From: JAITWN01 sp964581365
GTDB taxonomy: Bacteria > Pseudomonadota > Gammaproteobacteria > SZUA-140
Length of the DNA: 47,619 nt
Assembly: GCA_964581365.1 (NCBI GenBank)
Contig: CAZOOF010000010.1
Location: 1-47,619, forward strand
Direction of reading: 5' to 3'
The number at the start of each line of letters is the position of its first letter. Position 1 is the stretch's first letter. The notes beneath the pieces are model-generated. The model was not told where the DNA came from and did no database searches. It saw nothing but the letters and a program-made list of their open reading frames with translations. This document shows, one piece after another, positions 34,271 to 42,074 of this stretch. The position numbers were made by a program, and so were the translations under genes.

Positions 34271-36970
34271 ATGGCCGTGAGCGGACCCGGCGCTCCCGAA
34301 GGGTCGGCAACGCCGCTCACCGACCTACAGCTGTTCTTCACCGGCTCCTTCGATCGGGCCCTCGCCGGCACCTCGACGCCGATACAGCTCTTCCGCCACA
34401 CGCTGCGCACGGTAGACGAGGCGATCGAGGACCGCTTCCGACGCGGCACACCGGTCGCCGATCTGGTCCAGCACCGCGCCTGGTACATGGACGAGATGCT
34501 GATCCGCGCCTGGGATCGCATGCTGGGCGAGCACGCCGCCGAGATGGCGCTGGTCGCCGTCGGCGGCTATGGCCGCGGTGAACTTCACCCCCACTCCGAT
34601 ATCGATCTCCTGATCCTGTGCCCGCCCGTCCTGCCGGAAGCGGCCAGCGGCACTATCGAGCGTCTGCTCGCCTTTCTGTGGGACATCGGCCTGAAAGTAG
34701 GACACAGTGTGCGCACCGTCAGTGAGTGTGTGGATGAAGCGCAGCGCGATGTCGGCGTTGCCACCAACCTGATGGAAGCCCGCATCATCGCCGGATCGGT
34801 CTCGCTCTACGAGGACATGCGCCGGGCGACCGAACCGCCGGCGCTGTGGCCGGCGGCCGACTTCTATCAGGCCAAACTTGCCGAACAGGCGGCCCGGCAC
34901 CGCAAGTTTCACGATACCGCCTACAACCTCGAGCCGAACGTCAAGGACGGGCCCGGGGGCATCCGCGACCTGCAGACCATTCTGTGGATGGCTCAGCGCC
35001 ACTTTGGCACCGCTGACCCGGAGGCGCTGGTCGAGCGCGGCTTTCTCACCAGCGCCGAGCGCGACGAACTGATCGAGGGCCGCAATTTTCTGTGGAAAGT
35101 CCGCTTCGCTCTGCACCTGCTTGCCGGACGCGACGAGAACCGGCTGCTGTTCGATCATCAGCAGGCGCTCGCCCGCGGGTTCGGCTATCGAGACGACGCC
35201 CACCGCCTCGCGGTAGAGAAGTTCATGAAGGACTACTATCGCGCGCTCACCGGACTCGCTCGTCTCGAGGAGATGCTGCTGCAACTGCTGCATGAAGTGA
35301 TCTTTCGCCGGCCAGATGAACGGGAGGCGCCGGCCGAGCGGATCAACCGGCGCTTTCATGTCCGCAAGGGCTTCATCGAGGCCACGTCGCCGGATGTCTT
35401 CGCCCGTTATCCCTTCGCTCTGCTCGAAATCTTCCTGCTGCTGCAGCAGCATCCGCCGCTGCGCGGAGTCGGGGCGGAAACCATCCGCCTCATCCGTGCG
35501 CACCGTCATCTGATCGATGGACGGTTCCGCGGCGATCTGCGTTGCCGGGCGCTGTTCATGGAGATCCTGCGCCAGCCGCATGGGGTCACCCGGGAGCTGC
35601 GGCGCATGAACCGCTACGGCATACTCGGAGCCTACTTCCCCGCCTTCGGCCAGATCGTCGGACAGATGCAGTACGACCTGTTCCACGCCTATACAGTCGA
35701 CGAACATACGCTGCATGTGGTCGCCAATCTGCGCCGTTTCCTGCTGCCGGAGCGCGAAGCCGAATTCCCACTATGCAGCCGACTGGCGGCCCGCATTCCC
35801 AAGCCCGAACTGCTCTACCTCGCCGCCCTGTTCCATGACATCGCCAAGGGGCGCGGCGGTGACCATTCGGTGCTGGGCGCGGACGAGGCCTACGATTTCT
35901 GCATCCTGCACGGCCTCGGAGACTACGATGCCCGCCTCGTTGCGTGGCTGGTACGCCATCACCTGGAGATGTCGACGACCGCGCAGCACCGCGACATCGG
36001 CGACCCGGAGATCATCTATGCATTCGCCAAGAGCATGGGCGAACAGGTGCGACTGGACTACCTTTACCTGCTGACCGTCGCCGACATCCGCGCCACCAAC
36101 CCCCGCTTATGGAACAACTGGAAGGATGCGCTGCTCAAGGAGCTCTACCTGGCGACGCGTCAGGCTCTGAACCGCGGACTGGAGAACCCCGTGGAGCGGC
36201 GGGAGCGCGTCGCCGAGACCCGTCAGGCAGCAAGCGCGCTGCTGTCCGATGTCGATGCCGCTGCCGTCGAGCGCTTCTGGGATACCCTCGACGAAGACGA
36301 CTACTTCCTGCGCCACTCGCCGGATGAGATCGCCTGGCAGACCCGTCAGGTGCTGTCGGCCAGGGACGGGGGCAGCCTTCCGCTGGTCGTAGTGCGAGAA
36401 CAGACCGCACGCGGCGGCACTGAACTGCTGATCTACGCGCGGGACAACGATCATCTGTTCGCCCTCGCCACCGGCGCGCTCGATCAGCTCGGACTCAATA
36501 TTCTCAGCGCCCGCATCGCCACCACCGATGACGGCCACACCCTGCACACGTACATCGTGCTCGATGAGGAAGGCAAGCCGCTCACCCATCCACTGCGGAT
36601 CGAGGAAGCCGTCGAAACCATCATGCAGCGCATCGCCAGCACCGACCCCTGGGCTCCCCGCGTTACCCGGCGCCCTCCGCGCCAGCTGCGGCACTTCCTG
36701 ATCCCGACCGAAGTGGTGTTCAGCTCCGATATGCGCAGGCGCTACACCATCGCGCAGCTGGTGACGGTGGACCGGCCCGGCCTGCTGGCGCGCGTGGGCC
36801 AGGCGTTCGTGGAAAGCGGTCTGCGGATCCTGCATGCGCGCATCGCCACTTTCGGCGAGCGGGTCGAAGACGTATTCTTCATCACCGATCAGGACGATCT
36901 GCCGATCGACGACGAACGCCGGCTGACCGCACTGCAGGCCAGACTGACGGAGATTCTCGATGAACCCTGA
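34271..36970 (+). CDS. glnD: Bifunctional uridylyltransferase/uridylyl-removing enzyme GlnD
   Basis: Nitrogen sensor that uridylylates or de-uridylylates PII proteins in response to glutamine. The 899 residues contain the nucleotidyltransferase motif GGYGRGELHPHSDIDLLIL (near 97-115), the GlnD-specific domain (NVKDGPGGIRDLQ), the HD hydrolase domain (ALFHDIAKGRGGDHS) and two C-terminal ACT domains (TDDGHTLHTYIV and the DRPGLLARVGQAFVESG region) that bind glutamine. All catalytic motifs look intact. It overlaps the rhombosortase gene by 11 bp. Confidence 0.96.
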   Translation: MAVSGPGAPEGSATPLTDLQLFFTGSFDRALAGTSTPIQLFRHTLRTVDEAIEDRFRRGTPVADLVQHRAWYMDEMLIRAWDRMLGEHAAEMALVAVGGYGRGELHPHSDIDLLILCPPVLPEAASGTIERLLAFLWDIGLKVGHSVRTVSECVDEAQRDVGVATNLMEARIIAGSVSLYEDMRRATEPPALWPAADFYQAKLAEQAARHRKFHDTAYNLEPNVKDGPGGIRDLQTILWMAQRHFGTADPEALVERGFLTSAERDELIEGRNFLWKVRFALHLLAGRDENRLLFDHQQALARGFGYRDDAHRLAVEKFMKDYYRALTGLARLEEMLLQLLHEVIFRRPDEREAPAERINRRFHVRKGFIEATSPDVFARYPFALLEIFLLLQQHPPLRGVGAETIRLIRAHRHLIDGRFRGDLRCRALFMEILRQPHGVTRELRRMNRYGILGAYFPAFGQIVGQMQYDLFHAYTVDEHTLHVVANLRRFLLPEREAEFPLCSRLAARIPKPELLYLAALFHDIAKGRGGDHSVLGADEAYDFCILHGLGDYDARLVAWLVRHHLEMSTTAQHRDIGDPEIIYAFAKSMGEQVRLDYLYLLTVADIRATNPRLWNNWKDALLKELYLATRQALNRGLENPVERRERVAETRQAASALLSDVDAAAVERFWDTLDEDDYFLRHSPDEIAWQTRQVLSARDGGSLPLVVVREQTARGGTELLIYARDNDHLFALATGALDQLGLNILSARIATTDDGHTLHTYIVLDEEGKPLTHPLRIEEAVETIMQRIASTDPWAPRVTRRPPRQLRHFLIPTEVVFSSDMRRRYTIAQLVTVDRPGLLARVGQAFVESGLRILHARIATFGERVEDVFFITDQDDLPIDDERRLTALQARLTEILDEP

Positions 36971-37631
36971 GGACGACAAGACGAATTCCACCACCGCCGA
37001 GAGAGGCTCGCCCCGGTCTTCTGCGCCCCGCTCTCGCCCCGAGGACGATTCGCCGCACATGCTGGCGGTGTCCCTGGCCGTCGTTTCCGCTGCCGCGATG
37101 GTCGGCGGCCCGGATCTCATGCAGCATCTGCGTTACGAGCGCAGCGGCATCCTGTCGGGAGAGGTGTGGCGCATGCTGACCGCCCACATTGCCCATCTCG
37201 GCTGGGAGCATCTGGCGCTCAACATCGCCGGTCTGGCGCTGCTGTGGATGATGTTTGCCCGGCTGCTGAGCATTGGCCGCTGGGCCATCGTCGTGGCCGG
37301 AAGCGGCCTGGGAGTCAGTGCGGGTCTGCTGGCGTTCAACCCTGAATTGCACTGGTACGTCGGGATGTCCGGCCTGCTGCACGGGATGTTCGTGGCTGGC
37401 GCCGTCGCTGGCATCCAGGCCGGCTATCGCTTCGAATGGGCGCTGCTCGGTCTGGTCGCGGTGAAACTGGCCTGGGAGCGTATCTCCGGCGCCGCCACCG
37501 CCACCGAAGAGATCGTCGGCGGATCAGTCGTCATCGACTCTCACCTTTACGGCGCGATCGCCGGGCTGCTCGTCATGCTCGCCATCATCGCCTTCGATCG
37601 AATGCGTGCCGCGCCGCCGAACCCCGCATGA
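36960..37631 (+). CDS. rrtA: Rhombosortase (rhomboid-family GlyGly-CTERM processing protease)
   Basis: Inner-membrane serine protease of the rhomboid superfamily dedicated to cleaving GlyGly-CTERM tails of secreted or surface proteins. The 223 residues have a polar N-terminal region of about 33 residues, then roughly six membrane segments. The catalytic serine lies in YVGMSGLLHGM and the catalytic histidine in IDSHLYGAIAG, the two rhombosortase signatures; WRMLTAHIAHLGWEHLALN is also characteristic. The start overlaps glnD; an internal start at 37059 would remove only the polar region. No GlyGly-CTERM substrate is seen in this window. A hairpin without T-tract (37636-37659) follows. Confidence 0.85.
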   Translation: MNPEDDKTNSTTAERGSPRSSAPRSRPEDDSPHMLAVSLAVVSAAAMVGGPDLMQHLRYERSGILSGEVWRMLTAHIAHLGWEHLALNIAGLALLWMMFARLLSIGRWAIVVAGSGLGVSAGLLAFNPELHWYVGMSGLLHGMFVAGAVAGIQAGYRFEWALLGLVAVKLAWERISGAATATEEIVGGSVVIDSHLYGAIAGLLVMLAIIAFDRMRAAPPNPA

Positions 37632-37691
37632 ACCGCCGGGCGAGCCGACGCCCGCCCGGAACGATCTCAGACCGGAATCAGGGAAGGCGCA

Positions 37692-38117
37692 TCACGGCAG
37701 AACGGTGATGGTCACTTCCTCGGAAACGAGGGGCGGATCATGCGGCACATGGTTGTGATCCGCGAAAATCAGCCGCAGCGTGTGCTCACCCGGCGGCAGC
37801 TCGATCTCAGCCTCGGTCTGACCCGCTCCGAAGTGGCGATGATGCTCATCATTGGGCAGGGTTCTGTCCAGCGGGGGCAGTTCGGTCACATCGATGAGCA
37901 GATGATGGTGCCCCGTCCCTTCCCGCTCGATTCCCGCAGGAGCCACACCCATGCCGGAGAGGCCGAAACGAACGGTCACCGGACTGCGCACGCTCTCACC
38001 GTCCACGGGTGAAATGATATACACGCGTGCGGCATCGGCACTGGCCACCGCTGACACGCAAGCCAGCGCGAAAGCCATGACACCTCCTGCCACCCGGCCA
38101 GAGAATCGCTTGCTCAC
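37692..38117 (-). CDS. DUF4399 domain periplasmic protein
   Basis: A 141-residue product with a Sec signal peptide (hydrophobic segment through AFALACVSAVASADA) and one DUF4399 domain: RVYIISPVDGESVRSPVTVRFGLSGMGVAPAG, GTGHHHLLIDV, PNDEHHRHFGAGQTEAEIELPPGEHTLRLIFADHNHVPH. The histidine-rich motifs suggest metal binding, but no activity is established for the family that I know of. The GTG start at 38117 has AAGGAGG at ideal spacing. It converges on rrtA and is divergent from the FG-GAP lipoprotein. Confidence 0.85.
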   Translation of the reverse strand: MSKRFSGRVAGGVMAFALACVSAVASADAARVYIISPVDGESVRSPVTVRFGLSGMGVAPAGIEREGTGHHHLLIDVTELPPLDRTLPNDEHHRHFGAGQTEAEIELPPGEHTLRLIFADHNHVPHDPPLVSEEVTITVLP

Positions 38118-38238
38118 TGGACAACCTCCTTCTGTGACGCCATATCGCGCATCCGTCACCATAGCTGAAGGCACCGGCGGGGATAAACCCCTAAAAAGTA
38201 CGGTATACGCTTCGACCAGCCTCGCGTATTCTCTGCGC

Positions 38239-40008
38239 ATGACGCCAATACGCCTGATCACCCTGCTGTTTGTCGCCCTGCAATTGACGGCCTGCGCCGT
38301 CACTCCGCCGGCGCCGACGAGTGACAATACCGACGCAGCAGCCATCCCCGATGCCGGCATCGCCCCGGCTCCGGTGGCGCCACCGCCGCCACCGGCGGTC
38401 AGCGCGCAGGAGCCTCCTGAAGCCGCGGCGGATACCGGGCTGGCAGCGCTGTCGATATCGCCCGGCGCTCTGGATCAGGCGTTCCAGACCACTCAGCATG
38501 GCTATACCAGCAGCCAAAGTTTTCTGGTGTCTCGCCTGACCATCGCGGCCCGCGCCACTGATCCGGCGGCGAGTGTCGCCATCGGCGGCGCCACCGCACA
38601 AACGGCTCAGGCCAGCCTGACCGTACCTCTCGGCGTCGGCGACAACCTCATTCCGATCGTGGTCACCGCCGCCGACGGCAAGGCACAGCAGACCTGGCAA
38701 CTCACGGTCAATCGGGCCGCGCCCGAGACCCTGAGCGAACGGAGCTATCTCAAGGCATCGAACGCCGACCGCAACGATCTGTTCGGCTACGCGCTGGCAG
38801 CCGACGGCGATCTCCTCGCCGTCGGCGCCTATCTGGAAGGCAGCTACGCCGGCGGCGTGAACGGCGACCAGACCGATAACAGCGCCGAAGGCAGCGGCGC
38901 CGTCTACGTCTTCGCGCGCCATGGCGATGACTGGATCCAGCAGGCCTATATCAAGGGTCTCGCCAACGGCAGCGGACAACAGTTCGGGCGGGCCCTGGCC
39001 CTGTCCGGCAACACCCTGGCGGTCGGCGCTCCGTTCGACCGGCATGGCGGCAGCGGGATCGACCCCGCGCCAGCCGAGGGCGGCGCGCCCGACAGCGGCG
39101 CGGTGCATATCTTCAGGCTGCGGGATGGCGTATGGGAGCGCGAGGCTTATATCAAGCCGCGCAGGGTCAAGAACGGCGCCCTGTTTGGCTACAGTGTCGC
39201 GCTGCACGGAGACACCCTCGCCGTTGGCGCCTACCTGGAGGATGCCCCTGACGGCGGACCATCCGATACCGGCGCCGTTCACGTGTTTCAGCGCCGGGGC
39301 GGAAGCTGGATGCAGACCGCTCACCTCCTCGCCTCACCGCCGCAGCAGGGCGCGGGTTTCGGATACAGTCTTGCCGCGTCCGACAGCGCGCTCGCGGTGG
39401 GCGCCCATCTGGAAGCCGACTCCGGCGCAGTACACCTGTTCAGCCGCGAGGACGAACGCTGGAGTCCGCAGACCGTCTTGCGCGCCGTGAAGTCCGGCAG
39501 CAACGATCTGTTCGGTGCCAGCCTCGCCATCGATGGCGACACCCTTGCCGTCGGCGCGCACCTGGAGGACGGTTCCTTCGAGAACAGCGGCGCGGTCTAT
39601 GTGTATCGCTGGCAGCAGAGCGGCTGGTCAGAACCGCTGCGTCTGGAGCCCGAAAGCGGCGCCGAACATCGCTTCGGCCGCAGTCTGGCCTTGGCTGGCG
39701 ATACCCTGGTGGTCGGCGCCTATCTCGAAGACAGCGGCGAGCCCGGCATACATGTGCCCGGAGTCTCCCGCGGGATGGGACGCGCCGCCGAAAGCGGCGC
39801 CATCTACGTCTTCACGCGCGAGGACGGACAATGGCGGCAGCAGGCGCGCATCAAGGCCGGAAACGCCGATGAAGGCGACATGTTCGGTTATGCCGTCGCC
39901 CTCGCCGGTGGACGACTGGCGGCCGGAGCGCCGGTGGAGGCTGCCGCCGGCACCGATCCCTCGGATAACAGCGCGATCGGCGCCGGCGCGGTATACCTGT
40001 TCCGCTGA
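38239..40008 (+). CDS. FG-GAP repeat lipoprotein with cadherin-like domain
   Basis: A 589-residue surface or periplasmic lipoprotein: signal peptide with lipobox LQLTAC (Cys18), a Pro/Ala-rich linker, a cadherin-like beta-sandwich domain at about 70-160 (LSISPGALDQAFQTTQHGYT to WQLTVNRA), then seven FG-GAP-type repeats running to the C terminus. Each repeat shows the pattern FG-x-SLA-x-x-GD-x-LAVGA, then SGAVYVF and W. Seven repeats are the number needed for one closed beta-propeller. No enzyme motif is visible, so adhesion or ligand binding is the natural inference. The frame is open upstream, but the ATG at 38239 begins the signal peptide. Confidence 0.88.
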   Translation: MTPIRLITLLFVALQLTACAVTPPAPTSDNTDAAAIPDAGIAPAPVAPPPPPAVSAQEPPEAAADTGLAALSISPGALDQAFQTTQHGYTSSQSFLVSRLTIAARATDPAASVAIGGATAQTAQASLTVPLGVGDNLIPIVVTAADGKAQQTWQLTVNRAAPETLSERSYLKASNADRNDLFGYALAADGDLLAVGAYLEGSYAGGVNGDQTDNSAEGSGAVYVFARHGDDWIQQAYIKGLANGSGQQFGRALALSGNTLAVGAPFDRHGGSGIDPAPAEGGAPDSGAVHIFRLRDGVWEREAYIKPRRVKNGALFGYSVALHGDTLAVGAYLEDAPDGGPSDTGAVHVFQRRGGSWMQTAHLLASPPQQGAGFGYSLAASDSALAVGAHLEADSGAVHLFSREDERWSPQTVLRAVKSGSNDLFGASLAIDGDTLAVGAHLEDGSFENSGAVYVYRWQQSGWSEPLRLEPESGAEHRFGRSLALAGDTLVVGAYLEDSGEPGIHVPGVSRGMGRAAESGAIYVFTREDGQWRQQARIKAGNADEGDMFGYAVALAGGRLAAGAPVEAAAGTDPSDNSAIGAGAVYLFR

Positions 40009-40073
40009 TCGTCCCCGGACCTCCGGCGCCTTTAAGCGGCCCCTGTCCGCTCACCGCGCTTACCGCTGTTGCC

Positions 40074-40427
40074 TCACAACCCCAGCTTGCTGCGGAAGAG
40101 GAAGAACACGGCGCCGAGCAGGCAGAGCGCGGCCCACAGATAGTCCAGCGTCAGCTTCTCCTTCATGTAGAGGATCGCGAACGGGACAAAGACCGTCAGC
40201 GTGATGATCTCCTGCAGAATCTTCAATTGGCCCACGCTCATCACCTGATGACCGATGCGGTTCGCGGGTACCTGCAGGAGGTATTCGAAGAGCGCGATTC
40301 CCCAGCTGACGAGCGCCGCCAGCACCCAGGAGCGGTGTGGCAGTTCGCGCAGGTGCGCGTACCATGCAAACGTCATGAAGATATTGCTGCAGCACAGCAA
40401 TACGATGGTCAGCACATAGGGGCGCAT
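40074..40427 (-). CDS. DUF486/DMT family small membrane protein
   Basis: A 117-residue integral membrane protein with four hydrophobic segments, of the DUF486 family related to small drug/metabolite transporters. Recognisable are YVLTIVLLCCSNIFMTFAWYAHL, VSWGIALFEYLLQVPANRIGH and LKILQEIITLTVFVPFAILYMKE. Substrate is unknown. It stands alone, convergent with the FG-GAP lipoprotein gene and with no obvious partner. The ATG at 40427 opens directly into the first membrane segment. Confidence 0.88.
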   Translation of the reverse strand: MRPYVLTIVLLCCSNIFMTFAWYAHLRELPHRSWVLAALVSWGIALFEYLLQVPANRIGHQVMSVGQLKILQEIITLTVFVPFAILYMKEKLTLDYLWAALCLLGAVFFLFRSKLGL

Positions 40428-40547
40428 CGCGATATCCCGAGGACAACGGTTGTCCGAATTCTAGCAGGCCACGGCAGGATGAGCCTGCGCCAGGTGCATG
40501 GCGGGGCAGCTTCGGGGAAGAACGTTCGAGGGAATACGAAGGAGAGA

Positions 40548-40578
40548 TCCGTGGCGCCCGCACGGCGGGCGCCACGGA
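40548..40578 (-). terminator. Strong 14-bp hairpin after the DUF6316 gene
   Basis: Perfect stem TCCGTGGCGCCCGC (40548-40561) with GCGGGCGCCACGGA (40565-40578), 3-nt loop, starting 4 bp after the DUF6316 stop. On the minus strand the following bases are TCTCTCCTTC, pyrimidine-rich but not a pure T run. Likely terminator or transcript-end stabiliser. Confidence 0.7.
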
Positions 40579-40582
40579 ACGA

Positions 40583-40810
40583 TCAGCGGTCTCCGGTCAC
40601 GTTAGAAGCGAGATACTCACTGACCATCCGCTCCAGCACCGCTGCCGCATCGTCGCGGCTGGGATACGGGCCGTAAAGGCGCGGTCCGCGAACCTTGAAG
40701 TACCAGCCCTCTGCCTGACCTTCGGCCGGATCCAGATAGAAGAGCCGGTTGGTACGCAGGTAACTCTGACCGGTGTAATTCTCCAGCACCGCTTCGGGCA
40801 AAGTTGCCAT
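40583..40810 (-). CDS. DUF6316-like small protein
   Basis: A 75-residue soluble protein with the pattern NRLFYLDPAEGQ-GWYFKVRGPRLYGPYPSRDDAAAVLERMV, which resembles DUF6316 proteins of Pseudomonas and relatives (an aromatic WYF strand followed by GP[YF]-SR and an alpha helix). Function is unknown. The ATG at 40810 follows GAAGGAGAAAGAGG, giving a good ribosome site; the longer frame upstream does not look coding. It is a separate unit ending in a strong hairpin. Confidence 0.75.
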   Translation of the reverse strand: MATLPEAVLENYTGQSYLRTNRLFYLDPAEGQAEGWYFKVRGPRLYGPYPSRDDAAAVLERMVSEYLASNVTGDR

Positions 40811-41034
40811 GCCTCTTTCTCCTTCACGTCCTGTTCGTTCGGCAAGACCCCGCCACCACCGGCACGGTGTACCGGGCGGTGACGGGAGCAAGCCCCAATT
40901 ATTCCCGATCCGCCGCGCCGGGCAAAGCGCAAATTGCCTCGTGAAATGAAACGACGAATTATTTTCTTATGTTCCAGCTGGTTACGATTGATTCCGACCT
41001 CTAACCATTAAGTTTTACCGGTAACCATCGCCCC

Positions 41035-41868
41035 TCACGGACGCTTGCACTGGGGGACGCGACCAGCGGCCCGCGACTCCTCATACAGTGCCACGGCAGC
41101 ATCCATGCCTTCCTGCAGATCCCGGATCCGGGTGTCGTGGGAGGGATGCGTGGACAGAAACTCCGGCGTACCACCATTCCCGGCGCGGCCCATGTTCTGC
41201 CACAGCGTGACGCTCTCGCGCGGATCGAAGCCGGCCCGGGCCATCAGCGTCTTGCCCATCGCATCGGCCTCGCTCTCGTGGGCGCGGCTGAACGGAAGCA
41301 GAATGCCGACCTTGGCGCCCACACCGAGCAGCGCCATGGCGGCCTGCTGCCCGGCGCCGCCACCACCACCCGAGCTCAGCCAGCCCTCGATCAGCCCCAT
41401 CGTTTCCCCGACGGCGACCTGCTGCGACACCCGCTCATTGCCATGGCGGGCCAGCACATGCGCCACCTCATGCCCCATCACGGCGGCGAGCTGCGAAGGG
41501 GTTTCGGCGACCGAGAGCAGCCCGGTGTAGACGCCGATCTTGCCACCCGGCAGAGCGAAAGCGTTGACCGTGTCGGACGCGAACACAGTCACTTCCCAGT
41601 CCGACTGGGCCTCGCGGACGTCCGGAAGCACGGTCAGCGCATCGGCAACGCACTGGACGTAAGCAAAGACGGCGGGATCCTTTTCGATCGGCTCCTGCTG
41701 CTGGATGTCCTCGAACGCCTGGGCCCCCATGGTGATCATCTGATCCTCGGGGATGAGCGTGAGCTGCTTGCGCCCGGTCGGCGAGACGGCACAGGCCGCC
41801 ACGACCAGCGCTACCGCCACCATGCCCGTGATGCGGCCTTGCCGCGATGCAGTCAGTCCGATATTCAT
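41035..41868 (-). CDS. M48 family zinc metalloprotease lipoprotein (LoiP-like)
   Basis: A 277-residue lipoprotein with lipobox VVAAC (Cys26) and an M48 peptidase domain. Zinc ligands are in AAVMGHEVAHVLARH (H133, E134, H137), and the third ligand glutamate lies in RAHESEADAMG. VNAFALPGGKIGVYTGLL is the conserved substrate-strand region. Relatives such as E. coli LoiP or BepA act in outer-membrane protein quality control; this protein lacks the TPR region of BepA and is closer to LoiP in size. A poly-glycine loop (SSGGGGGAG) follows the active site. It is divergent from the GGDEF-EAL gene. Confidence 0.92.
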   Translation of the reverse strand: MNIGLTASRQGRITGMVAVALVVAACAVSPTGRKQLTLIPEDQMITMGAQAFEDIQQQEPIEKDPAVFAYVQCVADALTVLPDVREAQSDWEVTVFASDTVNAFALPGGKIGVYTGLLSVAETPSQLAAVMGHEVAHVLARHGNERVSQQVAVGETMGLIEGWLSSGGGGGAGQQAAMALLGVGAKVGILLPFSRAHESEADAMGKTLMARAGFDPRESVTLWQNMGRAGNGGTPEFLSTHPSHDTRIRDLQEGMDAAVALYEESRAAGRVPQCKRP

Positions 41869-42074
41869 GAGTGTCTTCGATCCACGACGTGATTCGACGA
41901 CGGCAATGGGGCCGCCTCCCTGTCATTTTGTCCGTCGATAGATCATACTTCTGCTCTGCTGCGCCGGCAAAAAACCGTCCCCCTCAGGCTGCAGCAGCAG
42001 ACCCGGATGTCAGCCATATCGTTCACACACGCGCCTGTTCTGTCCTGCCATCGCAGCAGGGCCAATGCGCCCTC

